Assembly (NCBI RefSeq): GCF_018138145.1
Contig: NZ_CP073104.1
Location: 3,720,001 to 3,784,000, forward strand
Source: Pseudomonas sp. SCA2728.1_7
GTDB taxonomy: Bacteria > Pseudomonadota > Gammaproteobacteria > Pseudomonadales > Pseudomonadaceae
Reading direction: 5' to 3'
Length of the DNA: 64,000 nt
Below the pieces are notes generated by a model. The model did not search any database, was not told the origin of the DNA, and saw only the letters and a program-made list of their open reading frames with translations. This document shows positions 1 through 9,566 of this stretch, one piece after another. A program made the position numbers and the translations under genes. The number at the start of each line of letters is the position of its first letter. The stretch's first letter is position 1.

Positions 1-1365
1 CGCGACCTGCTGCCGGAAGACATCGCCGATGAGCTGATGCTGCTGCAGGACCGCGTGCCGCCGTTCGATTCGCAGCTGTCGATCAAATTGATCGAAGAAC
101 AGCTGGGCAAGAAAATCAGCGACGTGTTCAGCCGCTTTGACGTCGAACCGCTGGCTTCGGCCTCGGTGGCGCAGGTACATGCCGCGCAGCTGAAAACCGG
201 CGAAGAAGTCGTGGTCAAGGTGATCCGTCCGGGCCTGAAGCCGATCATCGCGCAGGATCTGGCGTGGCTGTTCATTCTTGCCCGCGCCGCCGAAAAACTC
301 TCCGCCGACGCGCGGCTGCTGCACCCGGTCGACGTGGTCCAGGACTACGAAAAAACCATCTACGACGAGCTCGATCTGCTGCGCGAGGCGGCCAACGCCA
401 GCCAGTTGAAACGCAACTTCGAAGGTTCGCCGCTGCTCTACGTGCCGCAGGTCTACTGGGACTGGTGCCGGCCGAAAGTACTGGTGATGGAACGTATCTA
501 CGGCATTCAGGTGACCGATCTGGCGACCCTCGCCGACCAGCGCACCGACATGAAAATGCTTGCCGAACGCGGTGTGGAGATCTTCTTCACCCAAGTATTC
601 CGCGACAGTTTCTTCCACGCCGATATGCACCCGGGCAACATCTTCGTCAGCACCGTCAATCCGTGGAGCCCGCAGTACATTGCGATCGATTGCGGCATCG
701 TCGGCAGCCTGACCCCGGAAGATCAGGATTATCTGGCGCGCAACCTGTTCGCCTTCTTCAAGCGTGACTACCGTCGCGTGGCACAACTGCACATTGATTC
801 GGGCTGGGTGCCGGCGGAAACCAAACTCAACGAATTCGAAGCGGCGATCCGTACCGTGTGCGAACCGATCTTCGAAAAACCGTTAAAAGATATTTCATTT
901 GGCCAGGTGCTGATGCGCCTGTTCCAGACTGCGCGTCGCTTCAACATGGAAGTGCAGCCGCAGCTCGTTCTGCTGCAAAAAACCTTGCTGAACATCGAAG
1001 GCCTCGGCCGTCAGCTGTACCCGGATCTGGATCTGTGGAACACCGCGCAGCCGTTCCTGGAGCGCTGGATGCGCGAGCGCGTCAGCCCGAAAGCCTTGCT
1101 CGGCAACGTGCAGAGCCAGTTCGAACAACTGCCGCACTTGGCCAACATGGCTCGCGATCTGCTCGAACGCATGTCCCAGCCGCACGCCTACGACCCGCCA
1201 CCACCGTGGCACAAACGCAAGGATGACTGGTTCCTGCGCCTGCTCGGTTGCGCGCATCTGGCCGGCGGGGTGATCCTCGCCCTCGGTGGCCCGCTGCACG
1301 AATTGGGGCATTGGCCGGCGGGAATCATGGTGGCAGTCGGCTTGTATCTGGTCGTTCGCCGATAG
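1..1365 (+). CDS. ubiB: UbiB, ubiquinone biosynthesis atypical kinase (5' partial)
   Basis: Membrane-associated ABC1/UbiB-family kinase-like ATPase needed for aerobic ubiquinone synthesis. The reading frame is open from base 1, so the start and roughly the first 80 residues lie upstream. Visible family marks are an alanine-rich nucleotide loop (ASASVAQVH), the lysine strand VVVKVIRPG, the ExD-like segment [11 protein letters not shown], the catalytic-loop motif [10 protein letters not shown] and the metal motif IDCGIVG. Two hydrophobic segments at the C-terminus fit the usual membrane anchor. It is followed by hisI-hisE-tatABC, the common pseudomonad order. I am sure of the family and of the 5' truncation by the window edge. 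Confidence 0.96.
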   Translation, partial: RDLLPEDIADELMLLQDRVPPFDSQLSIKLIEEQLGKKISDVFSRFDVEPLASASVAQVHAAQLKTGEEVVVKVIRPGLKPIIAQDLAWLFILARAAEKLSADARLLHPVDVVQDYEKTIYDELDLLREAANASQLKRNFEGSPLLYVPQVYWDWCRPKVLVMERIYGIQVTDLATLADQRTDMKMLAERGVEIFFTQVFRDSFFHADMHPGNIFVSTVNPWSPQYIAIDCGIVGSLTPEDQDYLARNLFAFFKRDYRRVAQLHIDSGWVPAETKLNEFEAAIRTVCEPIFEKPLKDISFGQVLMRLFQTARRFNMEVQPQLVLLQKTLLNIEGLGRQLYPDLDLWNTAQPFLERWMRERVSPKALLGNVQSQFEQLPHLANMARDLLERMSQPHAYDPPPPWHKRKDDWFLRLLGCAHLAGGVILALGGPLHELGHWPAGIMVAVGLYLVVRR

Positions 1366-1446
1366 CCAGTTTCGTGATCGGCTGGCACACTGTTTCAATG
1401 CCTGAACCCGACTATTGAAGTGTGGGGTTCGCTGTCGGAGTCGAAG

Positions 1447-1848
1447 ATGAAAAACTGGCTGGACGAGATCAAGTGGGACGCTGATGGCCTGGTGCCGGCG
1501 ATTGCCCAGGATCACAAGACCGGACGCGTGCTGATGATGGCCTGGATGAACCGCGAGGCGCTCGAACTGACCGCTGCGGAAAACCGTGCAATCTACTGGT
1601 CACGTTCCCGTGGCAAGCTGTGGCGCAAGGGCGAAGAGTCCGGCCATGTGCAGACGCTGCATGAAATGCGTCTGGACTGTGACGCCGACGTGATCATCCT
1701 GATGGTTGAACAGATCGGCGACATCGCTTGCCATACCGGCCGTCAAAGCTGCTTTTACCGTGTCTTCGAAAACGGCGACTGGAAGACAGTCGACCCGGTT
1801 CTGAAAGACCCGCACGCCATTTATTCCGCAGGACACAAACATGAGTGA
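1447..1848 (+). CDS. hisI: Phosphoribosyl-AMP cyclohydrolase
   Basis: Opens the adenine ring of phosphoribosyl-AMP, the third step of histidine synthesis, in the cytosol. The product is 133 residues, normal for the stand-alone enzyme. It shows [10 protein letters not shown], the [18 protein letters not shown] signature and the metal-binding end segment DCDADVI...[11 protein letters not shown] chose the ATG at 1447 because GGAG lies six bases upstream; a GTG nine codons earlier would add a non-conserved extension. The end overlaps hisE by eight bases, so the two are probably translationally coupled. In enterics HisI and HisE are fused; here they are separate. Confidence 0.95.
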   Translation: MKNWLDEIKWDADGLVPAIAQDHKTGRVLMMAWMNREALELTAAENRAIYWSRSRGKLWRKGEESGHVQTLHEMRLDCDADVIILMVEQIGDIACHTGRQSCFYRVFENGDWKTVDPVLKDPHAIYSAGHKHE

Positions 1849-2173
1849 CACCCTGACCCGCCTCGCTCAGGTGCTTGAAGAGCGCAAGGGCGCAGCCGCC
1901 GACAGCTCGTATGTGGCTAGTCTGTATCACAAGGGTTTGAACAAGATTCTGGAGAAAGTCGGCGAAGAGTCGGTCGAAACCATTATTGCCGCCAAGGACG
2001 CCGCCATCAGCGGTGACTGCAGCGATGTGATCTACGAGACCGCCGACCTGTGGTTCCACAGCATGGTCATGCTCGCCCAACTGGGGCAGCATCCGCAGGC
2101 CGTGCTGGATGAACTGGATCGCCGCTTCGGCCTGTCCGGACACGTCGAGAAAGCCTCGCGTCCGTCCGCCTGA
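1841..2173 (+). CDS. hisE: Phosphoribosyl-ATP pyrophosphatase
   Basis: Hydrolyses phosphoribosyl-ATP to phosphoribosyl-AMP, the step just before HisI. The 110-residue all-alpha protein has the MazG-like metal-binding pattern, with [16 protein letters not shown] near residue 35-50 and an acidic [12 protein letters not shown] helix near residue 60-72. The start overlaps the end of hisI by eight bases, and tatA follows after a short gap with its own ribosome site, so hisI, hisE and the tat genes are probably co-transcribed. Length and motifs are normal for the family. Confidence 0.95.
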   Translation: MSDTLTRLAQVLEERKGAAADSSYVASLYHKGLNKILEKVGEESVETIIAAKDAAISGDCSDVIYETADLWFHSMVMLAQLGQHPQAVLDELDRRFGLSGHVEKASRPSA

Positions 2174-2198
2174 ACAATTTCTAGAGAGGAACAGCAAC

Positions 2199-2480
2199 AT
2201 GGGCATTTTTGACTGGAAACACTGGATCGTCATTCTGGTTGTCGTGGTGCTGGTGTTCGGCACCAAGAAACTGAAAAACCTCGGCACCGACGTCGGCGAG
2301 TCGATCAAGGGCTTCCGCAAAGCCATGAACGACGATGAAAAACCGGCTGCCGATCCAACCGTGACGCCTGCGCAGCCGGTGCCACCGGTGCAGCCGCAAG
2401 CCACCGCTCAGGCCAACCCGCCGCACACCATCGACGTGCAGGCGCAGAAAGTCGAAGAGCCGATCCGCAAAGACGTGTGA
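2199..2480 (+). CDS. tatA: Sec-independent translocase subunit TatA
   Basis: Pore-forming subunit of the twin-arginine export system in the inner membrane. The 93-residue protein has one N-terminal transmembrane helix (about residues 7-21), the FGTKKL hinge with the conserved Phe-Gly, the amphipathic helix and a proline/glutamine-rich cytoplasmic tail. The ATG at 2199 follows AGAGAGGAACAG, a good ribosome site; an upstream in-frame start inside hisE is not credible. It starts the tatABC block, with tatB ten bases downstream. The third member of the block, tatC, is frameshifted as read here. Confidence 0.95.
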   Translation: MGIFDWKHWIVILVVVVLVFGTKKLKNLGTDVGESIKGFRKAMNDDEKPAADPTVTPAQPVPPVQPQATAQANPPHTIDVQAQKVEEPIRKDV

Positions 2481-2490
2481 GCACTGACTA

Positions 2491-2964
2491 ATGTTTGGTA
2501 TCAGCTTCTCTGAACTGCTGCTCGTCGGCCTCGTGGCCCTGCTGGTGCTGGGCCCCGAGCGTCTGCCGGGCGCTGCGCGCACTGCCGGCCTGTGGGTCGG
2601 ACGGTTGAAGCGCAGCTTCAACGCGATCAAACAGGAAGTTGAACGTGAAATCGGTGCCGACGAGATCCGTCGGCAACTGCACAACGAGCACATTCTGTCG
2701 CTGGAGCAAGAGGCGCGGAAGATTTTCAGCCCGGTTCAACAGGAACCGACGCCGGTTGAGCATGTGGGTCAGCAGACGATTCATGCGCCTGCCGCACCTG
2801 CTCCAACACCAGCACCAGCACCAGCACCAGCACCGGCTGCCGTTGTAGCATCGACAGAACCGGCGCCATCCGTTGCGGAACATTCTGTTGAACACGTTGC
2901 GCCAAACGCCGCGCCGACCACACCTGCGCCTCACGACTCCACTCTGCCGCCGCGAGCCCCATGA
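2491..2964 (+). CDS. tatB: Sec-independent translocase subunit TatB
   Basis: Receptor-complex partner of TatC in twin-arginine export. The 157-residue protein begins [20 protein letters not shown] with the conserved Glu and Gly-Pro (LGPERLP) hinge, then an amphipathic helix and a long low-complexity tail. The tail holds an Ala-Pro run encoded by a six-base tandem repeat (caccag units near 2806-2834), which can gain or lose units without changing frame. The stop overlaps the tatC start as ATGA, indicating coupling. Confidence 0.94.
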   Translation: MFGISFSELLLVGLVALLVLGPERLPGAARTAGLWVGRLKRSFNAIKQEVEREIGADEIRRQLHNEHILSLEQEARKIFSPVQQEPTPVEHVGQQTIHAPAAPAPTPAPAPAPAPAAVVASTEPAPSVAEHSVEHVAPNAAPTTPAPHDSTLPPRAP

Positions 2965-3753
2965 GCGATCTCCCCGAAAACGACCAGCACATGCCGCTGG
3001 TTTCGCACCTCACCGAGTTGCGCACCCGCCTGCTGCGTTGTGTGGCGGCGATCTTCATCATCTTCGCCGGGCTGTTTGCGTTCACCCAGCAGATCTACAC
3101 CTTCGTCTCGACGCCGCTGCGCCAGTACCTGCCAGTCGGCGCGACGATGATCGCCACCGACGTGTCGTCGCCGTTCCTGACGCCGCTGAAGCTGACGATG
3201 ATGGTCTCGCTGTTCCTCGCGATCCCGGTGATCCTGCATCAGATTCTGGGGCTTTATCGCGCCGGGCCTGTACAAGCATGAGAAGCGCATCGCGGTGCCA
3301 TTGTTGGTGTCGAGCATTCTGCTGTTCTACACCGGCATGGCGTTCGCCTATTACTTCGTGTTCCCGCTGATCTTCAAGTTCTTCGCCGCGGCCACCCCGG
3401 CCGGCGTGGAAATGATGACCGACATCGCCAGTTACCTCGATTTCGTCATGACGCTGTTCTTCGCCTTCGGCGTGGCGTTCGAAATCCCGGTGGCTGTGGT
3501 GCTGCTGGTGTGGATTGGCGTGGTCGACGTCAAATACCTGAAGAAAATCCGCCCGTACGTGATCATCGGCTGCTTCGTGGTCGGCATGATCCTGACGCCG
3601 CCGGACATCTTCTCGCAGACCCTGCTGGCCGTGCCGATGTGGATGTTGTATGAAATCGGCATTCTGTTCGGTGGCTTGATCAGTAAGCGCGAACGCCCGG
3701 ACGAGAACCCGGCCGACGACCACAACGACCAGCCGCCAGCGACCCAGGCATGA
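2961..3753 (+). pseudogene. tatC: TatC, twin-arginine translocase core, interrupted by an apparent +1 frameshift
   Basis: Core six-helix receptor of the Tat exporter. Frame one runs from the ATG at 2961 to a stop at 3279-3281 and carries the normal N-terminus (MPLVSHLTELRTRLLR) up to IPVILHQI. From there the family sequence ([14 protein letters not shown], then [12 protein letters not shown] to LISKRE) continues in the +1 frame to 3753. Removing one base near 3244-3246, in the run attctgggg, restores a 263-residue protein of normal length. Both halves are otherwise well preserved, so this is either a very recent mutation or a sequencing or assembly error. The end overlaps rsmE by four bases. 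Confidence 0.88.
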
Positions 3754-4457
3754 ATCTGCTGTTGCTCGAAGAGGCCGATTTCATTGCGGCCGACCGCGTG
3801 GTGCTGCGTGATCGGCGCCTGACGCACATGCAGGAGGTTCACCGCTCGGAAGTCGGTGACAGCCTGCGCGTCGGGCGCATCGATGGGTTGATGGGTTCGG
3901 CCGAGTTGCTGCGCCTGGAAGCGGGTGAAGCCGAACTGCGCGTCAGCCTCGATCAGCCGCCACCGGCCAAATTACCGTTGACTCTGGTACTCGCCCTACC
4001 GCGTCCGAAAATGCTTCGCCGGGTGTTCCAGACCGTGGCGACCATGGGCGTGCCGAAGGTGATTCTGGTCAACAGCTATCGGGTCGAGAAGAGTTTCTGG
4101 CAGACACCGTTTCTTGAGCCTGAAGCGATTCGCGAAAATTTGATCCTCGGCCTCGAACAGGCGCGCGACACCGTGCTGCCGGAAATCATCATTGAGAAGC
4201 GCTTCAAGCCTTTCGTTGAGGATCGGCTGCCAGCGATTACCGTGGGCACCCTCGGCCTGGTCGGTCATCCCGGCAACTATCCGCCGTGCCCACGCGCCCT
4301 CAACGAACCCGTGACCCTGGCCATCGGTCCCGAAGGTGGCTGGATCCCCTACGAAATTGATCTGCTGGCCAAGTCCGGCCTGCAACCGGTACAACTCGGC
4401 GAACGCATCCTGCGCGTCGAAACCGCCGTCACCGCCCTGCTCGCCCGCCTGTTCTGA
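3750..4457 (+). CDS. rsmE: 16S rRNA (uracil-1498-N3)-methyltransferase
   Basis: Methylates U1498 of 16S rRNA using S-adenosylmethionine. The 235-residue protein has an N-terminal PUA-like part (about 1-70) and a C-terminal SPOUT knot with the signatures AIGPEGGW and [12 protein letters not shown] near the end. It overlaps the last bases of tatC (ATGA), so it probably belongs to the same transcript as the his-tat genes. A short inverted repeat (CACCA...TGGTG, 4465-4480) follows the stop but lacks a clear T-run, so I do not call it a terminator. Confidence 0.94.
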   Translation: MNLLLLEEADFIAADRVVLRDRRLTHMQEVHRSEVGDSLRVGRIDGLMGSAELLRLEAGEAELRVSLDQPPPAKLPLTLVLALPRPKMLRRVFQTVATMGVPKVILVNSYRVEKSFWQTPFLEPEAIRENLILGLEQARDTVLPEIIIEKRFKPFVEDRLPAITVGTLGLVGHPGNYPPCPRALNEPVTLAIGPEGGWIPYEIDLLAKSGLQPVQLGERILRVETAVTALLARLF

Positions 4458-4547
4458 TTCTCCGCACCAGATAAATGGTGTTACAGATTGCCATCATTCG
4501 GCCGATACCCTCTCCATAAGTCCAATTAGTGGTCGGGGAGTCGTCGC

Positions 4548-6464
4548 ATGTACCGTTGGTTAGCCGAGAATCTTGGAAACGTCAGCGTCAAACGCAAGCT
4601 GGGAATCGGTTTCGGCCTGGTGCTGTTGCTGACACTGTTGATCACCTTCACCGGCTGGACCGGCATGAACGGCATCATCAGCCGTGGTGACAAACTCGGC
4701 TTTATCTCCAGCCTTAACGAGCTGACCAAGGACCTGCGCCTGGCGCGTCTGGACTACGAAGCACGCCGAGGCGAACAAGGCCCGGGCGCGGTCACCGATC
4801 TGCTGAACAAACTCGACAGCGGCCTGCAAACCGCACGCAGCCTGATTGAACAGCCGTCCGACGCGGCGATGGTCGATCAACAACTGGCCGCCGTTGCCGA
4901 ATACAAGCGCGCTTTTGCCGACATGACCCAGGCCACCGTGCAGCGCGAAGACGCCCGCAGCAAGCTTGGCGCGAGTGCCGACAACGCCGTGGCCAAAGTC
5001 GCGGAAGTGGAAAAATCCATGCTGGCGGGTGATAGCGTCGCGCAATTCAACAGCGTGATAGAGCTGAGCAAACTGCTGCAGCAGGCCCGCTACCAAGTGC
5101 GCGGCTACACCTACAGCGGTAAGGCCGAAGCCGAGCAACCGGCGCTCGACGCCATCGACAACGCCCTGAAAAACCTCGACAGCCTGCCGGCCAAATTGCC
5201 GGAACAGCACATTGCCAACCTGCAACAGGCCACTGATTCGATCAAAGCCTATCGTGCCGCCGTTGCACAGTTCCGCGACTCCCAGGTCAACAACGCCAAG
5301 GCCGCCGCGCGCATGTCGACGCAGGGCGACATCCTCATCGACGTCAGCAAGAAACTCACTGAATCGCAAACCGTGGTGCGTGACACCGATGCCGCTCACG
5401 CCAAAAACATGCTGATCATCGCCACCCTGCTGGCCGTGGCCTTCGGATTGTTGGCCGCTTGGGCGATCACCCGCCAGATCATCATCCCGCTGAACCAGAC
5501 CTTGAAAGTCGCCGAGCGCGTCGCTGCTGGTGACCTGACCCACAATCTGGTGTCCCTGCGTCGTGACGAATTGGGCCAACTGCAACGCTCGATGCAGAGC
5601 ATGACCCAGGGTCTGCGTGAACTGGTGGGCGGCATCAGCGATGGTGTCACCCAGATCGCCAGCGCTGCCGAAGAACTGTCGGCCGTGACCGAGCAGACCA
5701 GCGCCGGGGTCAACAATCAGAAAATCGAGACCGATCAGGTCGCCACCGCCATGAACGAAATGGCCGCCACCGTGCAGGAAGTCGCGCGTAACGCCGAGGA
5801 AGCGTCCGAAGCCGCCGTCGCCGCTGACCAGCAGGCCCGCGAAGGCGACAAAGTGGTGGGCGAAGCGATCGCGCAGATCGAGCGTCTGGCGCTTGAAGTC
5901 GGCCACTCCACCGAGGCCATGGGCGAACTCAAGCGCGAAAGCGACAAGATCGGCAGCGTCCTCGACGTGATCAAATCCGTGGCCCAGCAAACCAACCTGC
6001 TGGCCCTCAACGCGGCCATCGAAGCGGCACGTGCCGGTGAAGCCGGGCGTGGTTTCGCGGTAGTTGCCGACGAGGTGCGCAGCCTCGCCCAGCGCACGCA
6101 AAAATCCACCGAAGAGATCGAAGAGCTGATCGTCGGCCTGCAAAACGGCACCCAGCAAGTGGCGACGATCATGGACAACAGCCGCACCCTGACCGACAGC
6201 AGCGTCGAGCTGACCCGTCGTGCCGGTGGTTCGCTGGAAAGCATTACGCGCACCGTGTCGGCGATTCAGGCGATGAACCAGCAGATTGCGGCAGCAGCCG
6301 AGCAGCAGAGCGCGGTGGCTGAAGAGATCAACCGTAGCGTGCTGAATGTGCGGGATGTCTCGGATCAGACATCGGCGGCGAGTGAAGAGACGGCGGCGTC
6401 CAGCGTTGAGCTGGCGCGCCTTGGCACGCATCTACAGATGCTGGTCGGTCGATTCAAGGTTTGA
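4548..6464 (+). CDS. Methyl-accepting chemotaxis protein with HBM-type sensor domain (McpK/McpS-like)
   Basis: Transmembrane chemoreceptor that passes ligand signals to CheA. The 638 residues divide into a first membrane helix (about 13-33), an all-helical periplasmic region of about 250 residues, a second membrane helix (about 288-308), HAMP, and a cytoplasmic coiled coil with the hairpin tip [19 protein letters not shown] near residue 480. The length and the helical sensor fit the helical bimodular domain of P. putida McpS and P. aeruginosa McpK. From memory McpK (PA5072) sits at this same place next to rsmE and senses alpha-ketoglutarate, so a tricarboxylate-cycle acid is the likely ligand, by inference. 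GGGGAG precedes the ATG. Confidence 0.9.
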   Translation: MYRWLAENLGNVSVKRKLGIGFGLVLLLTLLITFTGWTGMNGIISRGDKLGFISSLNELTKDLRLARLDYEARRGEQGPGAVTDLLNKLDSGLQTARSLIEQPSDAAMVDQQLAAVAEYKRAFADMTQATVQREDARSKLGASADNAVAKVAEVEKSMLAGDSVAQFNSVIELSKLLQQARYQVRGYTYSGKAEAEQPALDAIDNALKNLDSLPAKLPEQHIANLQQATDSIKAYRAAVAQFRDSQVNNAKAAARMSTQGDILIDVSKKLTESQTVVRDTDAAHAKNMLIIATLLAVAFGLLAAWAITRQIIIPLNQTLKVAERVAAGDLTHNLVSLRRDELGQLQRSMQSMTQGLRELVGGISDGVTQIASAAEELSAVTEQTSAGVNNQKIETDQVATAMNEMAATVQEVARNAEEASEAAVAADQQAREGDKVVGEAIAQIERLALEVGHSTEAMGELKRESDKIGSVLDVIKSVAQQTNLLALNAAIEAARAGEAGRGFAVVADEVRSLAQRTQKSTEEIEELIVGLQNGTQQVATIMDNSRTLTDSSVELTRRAGGSLESITRTVSAIQAMNQQIAAAAEQQSAVAEEINRSVLNVRDVSDQTSAASEETAASSVELARLGTHLQMLVGRFKV

Positions 6465-6507
6465 AGTGATTCATCGGCCTCGGTTCACTGTGGACCCGGG
6501 TGATGCC

Positions 6508-6578
6508 ATTCGCGAGCAGGCTCGCTCCCACATTGGACAACTCGGTCAACTGTGGGAGCGAGCCTGCTCGCGAAGGCG
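6508..6578. repeat. REP doublet (REPIN-like)
   Basis: Two inverted copies of the Pseudomonas REP core, CGCGAGCAGGCTCGCTCCCA and its complement, face each other across about 20 bases. The GCGAGCAGG ends are outermost. It fills the convergent gap between the chemoreceptor and the ABC ATPase. Confidence 0.93.
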
Positions 6579-6596
6579 TCCTGGGAGACGCTGAAA

Positions 6597-7352
6597 TTAC
6601 AAGACCTGACGCAAGAAGGCCTGCGCGCGCGGATCCTTCGGCGCATCGAAGAATTCCGCCGGGGACGCATCTTCCAGCAGCTTGCCGTGATCGAAAAACA
6701 ACACCCGATCCGCCACTTCCCGGGCAAAACCCATCTCGTGGGTCACGCAGACCATGGTCATGCCTTCCACGGCCAGGTTCTTCATCACGTCCAGCACCTC
6801 GCCGACCATTTCCGGGTCGAGCGCCGAGGTCGGCTCATCGAACAGCATGACCTTCGGCTCCATCGCCAACGCCCGGGCAATCGCCACGCGCTGTTGCTGA
6901 CCGCCGGACAGGCGTGATGGAAACTCGTTGGCCTTCTGTGCAATCCCGACCTTTTTCAGCAACTCCATCGCCTTGGCCTCGCGCTCTTTCTTGCCGCGCT
7001 TGCGCACGACTTTCTGCGCCAGACAGAGGTTTTCCAGCACGGTCATGTGCGGGAACAGGTTGAAATGCTGAAACACCATGCCGACTTCGCGACGATAGGC
7101 GTTAACGTCGGTTTTCGGGTCGGCCAGTTGCAGGCCATCGATGCTCACCGAACCGGAATCGAATTCTTCCAGGCCATTGAGGCAGCGCAGGAAGGTCGAC
7201 TTACCGGAACCCGACGGGCCGATCACCACCAGCACTTCGCCCTTTGCGACTGTGGTGCTGACGTTATCCACCGCACGCACCACTTGCCCACGGGTGTCGA
7301 AGACTTTTACCAGATCGCGGACTTCAATCACTTTGCGCGAGCCTCCGCTCAA
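6597..7352 (-). CDS. Polar amino-acid ABC transporter, ATP-binding protein
   Basis: ATPase of a GlnQ/HisP-type importer, 251 residues. It shows the Walker [10 protein letters not shown] near residue 40, the Q-loop ([14 protein letters not shown]), the ABC signature [15 protein letters not shown], Walker [15 protein letters not shown] and the switch histidine in [13 protein letters not shown]. It is the last gene of a three-gene minus-strand operon after the binding protein and the permease, and its start overlaps the permease end by 29 bases. Family members carry glutamine, histidine, arginine or glutamate; the substrate cannot be read from this subunit. Confidence 0.94.
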   Translation of the reverse strand: MSGGSRKVIEVRDLVKVFDTRGQVVRAVDNVSTTVAKGEVLVVIGPSGSGKSTFLRCLNGLEEFDSGSVSIDGLQLADPKTDVNAYRREVGMVFQHFNLFPHMTVLENLCLAQKVVRKRGKKEREAKAMELLKKVGIAQKANEFPSRLSGGQQQRVAIARALAMEPKVMLFDEPTSALDPEMVGEVLDVMKNLAVEGMTMVCVTHEMGFAREVADRVLFFDHGKLLEDASPAEFFDAPKDPRAQAFLRQVL

Positions 7353-8283
7353 GCCGGCTGGCGATTTTCGACAGCGGCAGGTTAATCAACAGGTACAGAC
7401 CGGCGACGCAGAACAGAATCTCGAACGGCGAGAACGACGTGGTGATGACTTCACGGCCGCTTTTCAGCAGCTCGGTGATGGCGATCACCGACACCAGCGA
7501 GGTGTCCTTGACCAGACTGATGAACTGCCCGGCCAGCGGCGGCAGCACGCGTTTCAGCGCTTGCGGCAACACCACGTGGCGCATCGACTGGCCGGCACTC
7601 AGACCGAGCGAACGCGCCGCTTCGTTCTGGCCACGGGCAATCGATTGCACGCCGGAACGGATGATCTCCGCTACGTAGGCACCGGTGAACAGCGACAGCG
7701 CGGCGATCCCGGCGAATTCGCGGGACAGGTTCATCACCGTGCCGATGAAGAAATAGAAAATGAAGATCTGCACCAGCAGCGGCGTGCCGCGCACCAGTTC
7801 GACGTAGATCGTCGAGAGGTCGCGCAGGGTCGGGTTGTTCGACAGACGGCACAGGCCAGTGACCAGGCCGATCAGCAAACCCAGGACACCGGAAACAACT
7901 GACAGCCAAAGCGTCGTCCACAGGCCCCACAACAACGGTCCTGCCGCCCAATGCCGAGTGACGCCCACGACGTCACCTTCGGCGACATCGTCGCCCTGAG
8001 CGAATTGCAGGCTGTTTTCGTCGACGGTCAGGTGCTGCTCGTCACCGGCGTCGTTGCGCAAAGTGACTTGCGCGCTGCTGCCCTTGCGCACCAGTTCAGT
8101 GACGGTGGAAATGTCCGTGGCACGCTGGGTTTCTTCAGCCTGATAGGCGAAGTACTGCGGCACGCGGTTCCAGCGCCATTCGTAAGACATCAGCGACGTC
8201 GCGTAATACAACGCGCCCGCGAGGCCGACCAGCACCAGCACGGTGAGGACGTGCCAGGGCCATTGGGCTTTTTTATGTTTCAT
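7324..8283 (-). CDS. Polar amino-acid ABC transporter, permease with an extra N-terminal periplasmic region
   Basis: Inner-membrane permease of the HisMQ type. The ATG at 8283 ([13 protein letters not shown]) is chosen; the frame runs further upstream only into a REP repeat. The product is 319 residues, longer than the usual 220-250. The excess lies in front: one membrane helix (about 10-30), then about 85 hydrophilic residues, before the standard core that begins [15 protein letters not shown]. The core carries the EAA-type loop [24 protein letters not shown]. It is preceded by the binding-protein gene and a REP doublet and overlaps the ATPase gene. A single permease gene suggests a homodimer. 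Confidence 0.92.
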   Translation of the reverse strand: MKHKKAQWPWHVLTVLVLVGLAGALYYATSLMSYEWRWNRVPQYFAYQAEETQRATDISTVTELVRKGSSAQVTLRNDAGDEQHLTVDENSLQFAQGDDVAEGDVVGVTRHWAAGPLLWGLWTTLWLSVVSGVLGLLIGLVTGLCRLSNNPTLRDLSTIYVELVRGTPLLVQIFIFYFFIGTVMNLSREFAGIAALSLFTGAYVAEIIRSGVQSIARGQNEAARSLGLSAGQSMRHVVLPQALKRVLPPLAGQFISLVKDTSLVSVIAITELLKSGREVITTSFSPFEILFCVAGLYLLINLPLSKIASRLERRLAQSD

Positions 8284-8320
8284 TGCAGGTTCCGGATTTT
8301 GTGTTGCTCTGGAGGGCCTC

Positions 8321-8380
8321 TTCGCGAGCAGGCTCACTCCCACAGGAGAATGCATTCCAATGTGGGAGCCTGCTCGCGAA
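8321..8380. repeat. REP doublet with one damaged arm
   Basis: The left arm TTCGCGAGCAGGCTCACTCC is intact. The right arm reads TGTGGGAGCCTGCTCGCGAA, missing four bases (the second gcga/cgag step) compared with the other copies. It lies in the operon gap between the binding protein and the permease. Confidence 0.9.
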
Positions 8381-8408
8381 TGGGGCGACTCGGTCTATGC
8401 GACCGGGC

Positions 8409-9206
8409 TTATTCCATGTCCTTGAGCCACTCGGTGCTCTTGAACCACTTGTCATGGATGCGATCGTAGGTGCCGTCTTCGTGGATCTGGTGCAGGAAGT
8501 TGTTGATGAAGTTGAGGCTGTCGTAATCACCCTTCTTCAGACCAAACGCCAAAGGCTCGTAGGTGAACGGCTTGTCGAGGAACACCAGTTTGCCGGCGCC
8601 GACCTTGGTCACCGCAACCACGTTGTAAGGCGCGTCGTAGATGAAGGCGTCAGCCTTGCCGTTGACCACGTCGAGCACGGCTTCCTGCTCGTTGTCGTAG
8701 CCGTGGTACTTGGCTTTGGAGATCAGCTTCTTGGCGACCATTTCGCCGGTAGTGCCGAGCTTGGAGGTGATGCGGTAGTCCGCAGTGTTCAGGTCTTTGT
8801 AGGACTTGATGGTGCCTTCCAGCTCCTTGCGGATCAGCAGGGTCTGGCCGACCACGATGAACGGTTCGCTGAAGTTCAGGCGCAGGTTGCGTTCCTGAGT
8901 CAGGGTCATGCCGCTGCCGATCATGTCGAACTTGTCGGTCATCAGCGCCGGGATGATGCCGTCGTAGCCGGTCGAAACCAGTTCCAGTTTGACGCCCATG
9001 GCCTTGGACATGGCTTTGAGGATGTCGACTTCGAAACCGATGATTTCGCCGCGCTTGTTGGTCATTTCGAACGGCATGTAGGTCGGATCCATACCGACTT
9101 TCAACGTGCCGCGCTTGACCGCGTCATCGATTGCGCCAGCCTGCGCCGCATTGACTGCAACCAGTGCCGTGACGCCGACCAGCAGCATCGACAGATACTT
9201 CTTCAT
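8409..9206 (-). CDS. Polar amino-acid ABC transporter, periplasmic substrate-binding protein
   Basis: Family 3 solute-binding protein (SBP_bac_3), 265 residues, delivering an amino acid to the adjacent permease. The ATG at 9206 begins MKKYLSMLLVGVTALVAVNA, a clear Sec signal peptide ending AQA|GA; the 38 codons upstream in frame are non-coding. Typical features are TLKVGMDPTYMPFEM, the Glu/Gly motif IGFEVDILKAM, the MTLTQERNLRLNFSEPF stretch and the C-terminal DGTYDRIHDKWF. It heads the operon. The ligand is probably a polar amino acid, but I cannot name it. Confidence 0.93.
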   Translation of the reverse strand: MKKYLSMLLVGVTALVAVNAAQAGAIDDAVKRGTLKVGMDPTYMPFEMTNKRGEIIGFEVDILKAMSKAMGVKLELVSTGYDGIIPALMTDKFDMIGSGMTLTQERNLRLNFSEPFIVVGQTLLIRKELEGTIKSYKDLNTADYRITSKLGTTGEMVAKKLISKAKYHGYDNEQEAVLDVVNGKADAFIYDAPYNVVAVTKVGAGKLVFLDKPFTYEPLAFGLKKGDYDSLNFINNFLHQIHEDGTYDRIHDKWFKSTEWLKDME

Positions 9207-9355
9207 CTTCAAGTCCCCAAAACCATTGCGTGTGCGGCGCGAAAACCAACAGTGACGGGCAAAAAAGCCCGGGTGCGCCAATTCGGGGACGGATGCTAAC
9301 GCACTCGTTTTTTTGCACAAGGTTTAATGGACGATTTGTTTAACAATCAAGAGCT

Positions 9356-9519
9356 CCCCCCTCACCCCAGCCCTCTCCCCCCAAGGGGGCGAGGGGGAAA
9401 GGGAGCAGATCGGGGAATATTCAAAACTTGAGTTCGACTCGATATCTCAGGTCGGCGTATCTCGAATATTCAACGCGGTCGGTCCCCTCTCCCTCTGGGA
9501 GAGGGTTAGGGTGAGGGGC
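9356..9519. repeat. Inverted-repeat-bounded intergenic element, copy A
   Basis: Outer arms CCCCTCACCCCAGCCCTCTC and the complementary CCCTCTCCC...GTGAGGGG end enclose a core with CTTGAGTTCGACTCGATATC and TCAGGTCGGCGTA. The same design recurs four more times in the window. It occupies most of the 360-base gap between the start of the amino-acid binding protein (9206) and the end of opgH (9567); the rest of that gap holds the likely promoter of the ABC operon, not resolved, and a terminator. Confidence 0.85.
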
Positions 9520-9536
9520 TTTTCAGCAGGTCAAAA

Positions 9537-9564
9537 AAAACCCCGCAACATCGCGGGGTTTCTT
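9537..9564 (-). terminator. Rho-independent terminator of opgGH
   Basis: AACCCCGC-aacatc-GCGGGGTT makes an eight-base-pair stem. Read on the minus strand it is followed by a run of eight T, directly after the opgH stop codon. Confidence 0.9.
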
Positions 9565-9566
9565 TA

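Noticed and set aside
4560..6431. 623-codon open frame antisense to the HBM chemoreceptor
   Set aside because: The plus-strand frame is a clear chemoreceptor; the antisense frame is a by-product of GC-rich codon use, with His/Arg-rich low-complexity sequence and no family match.
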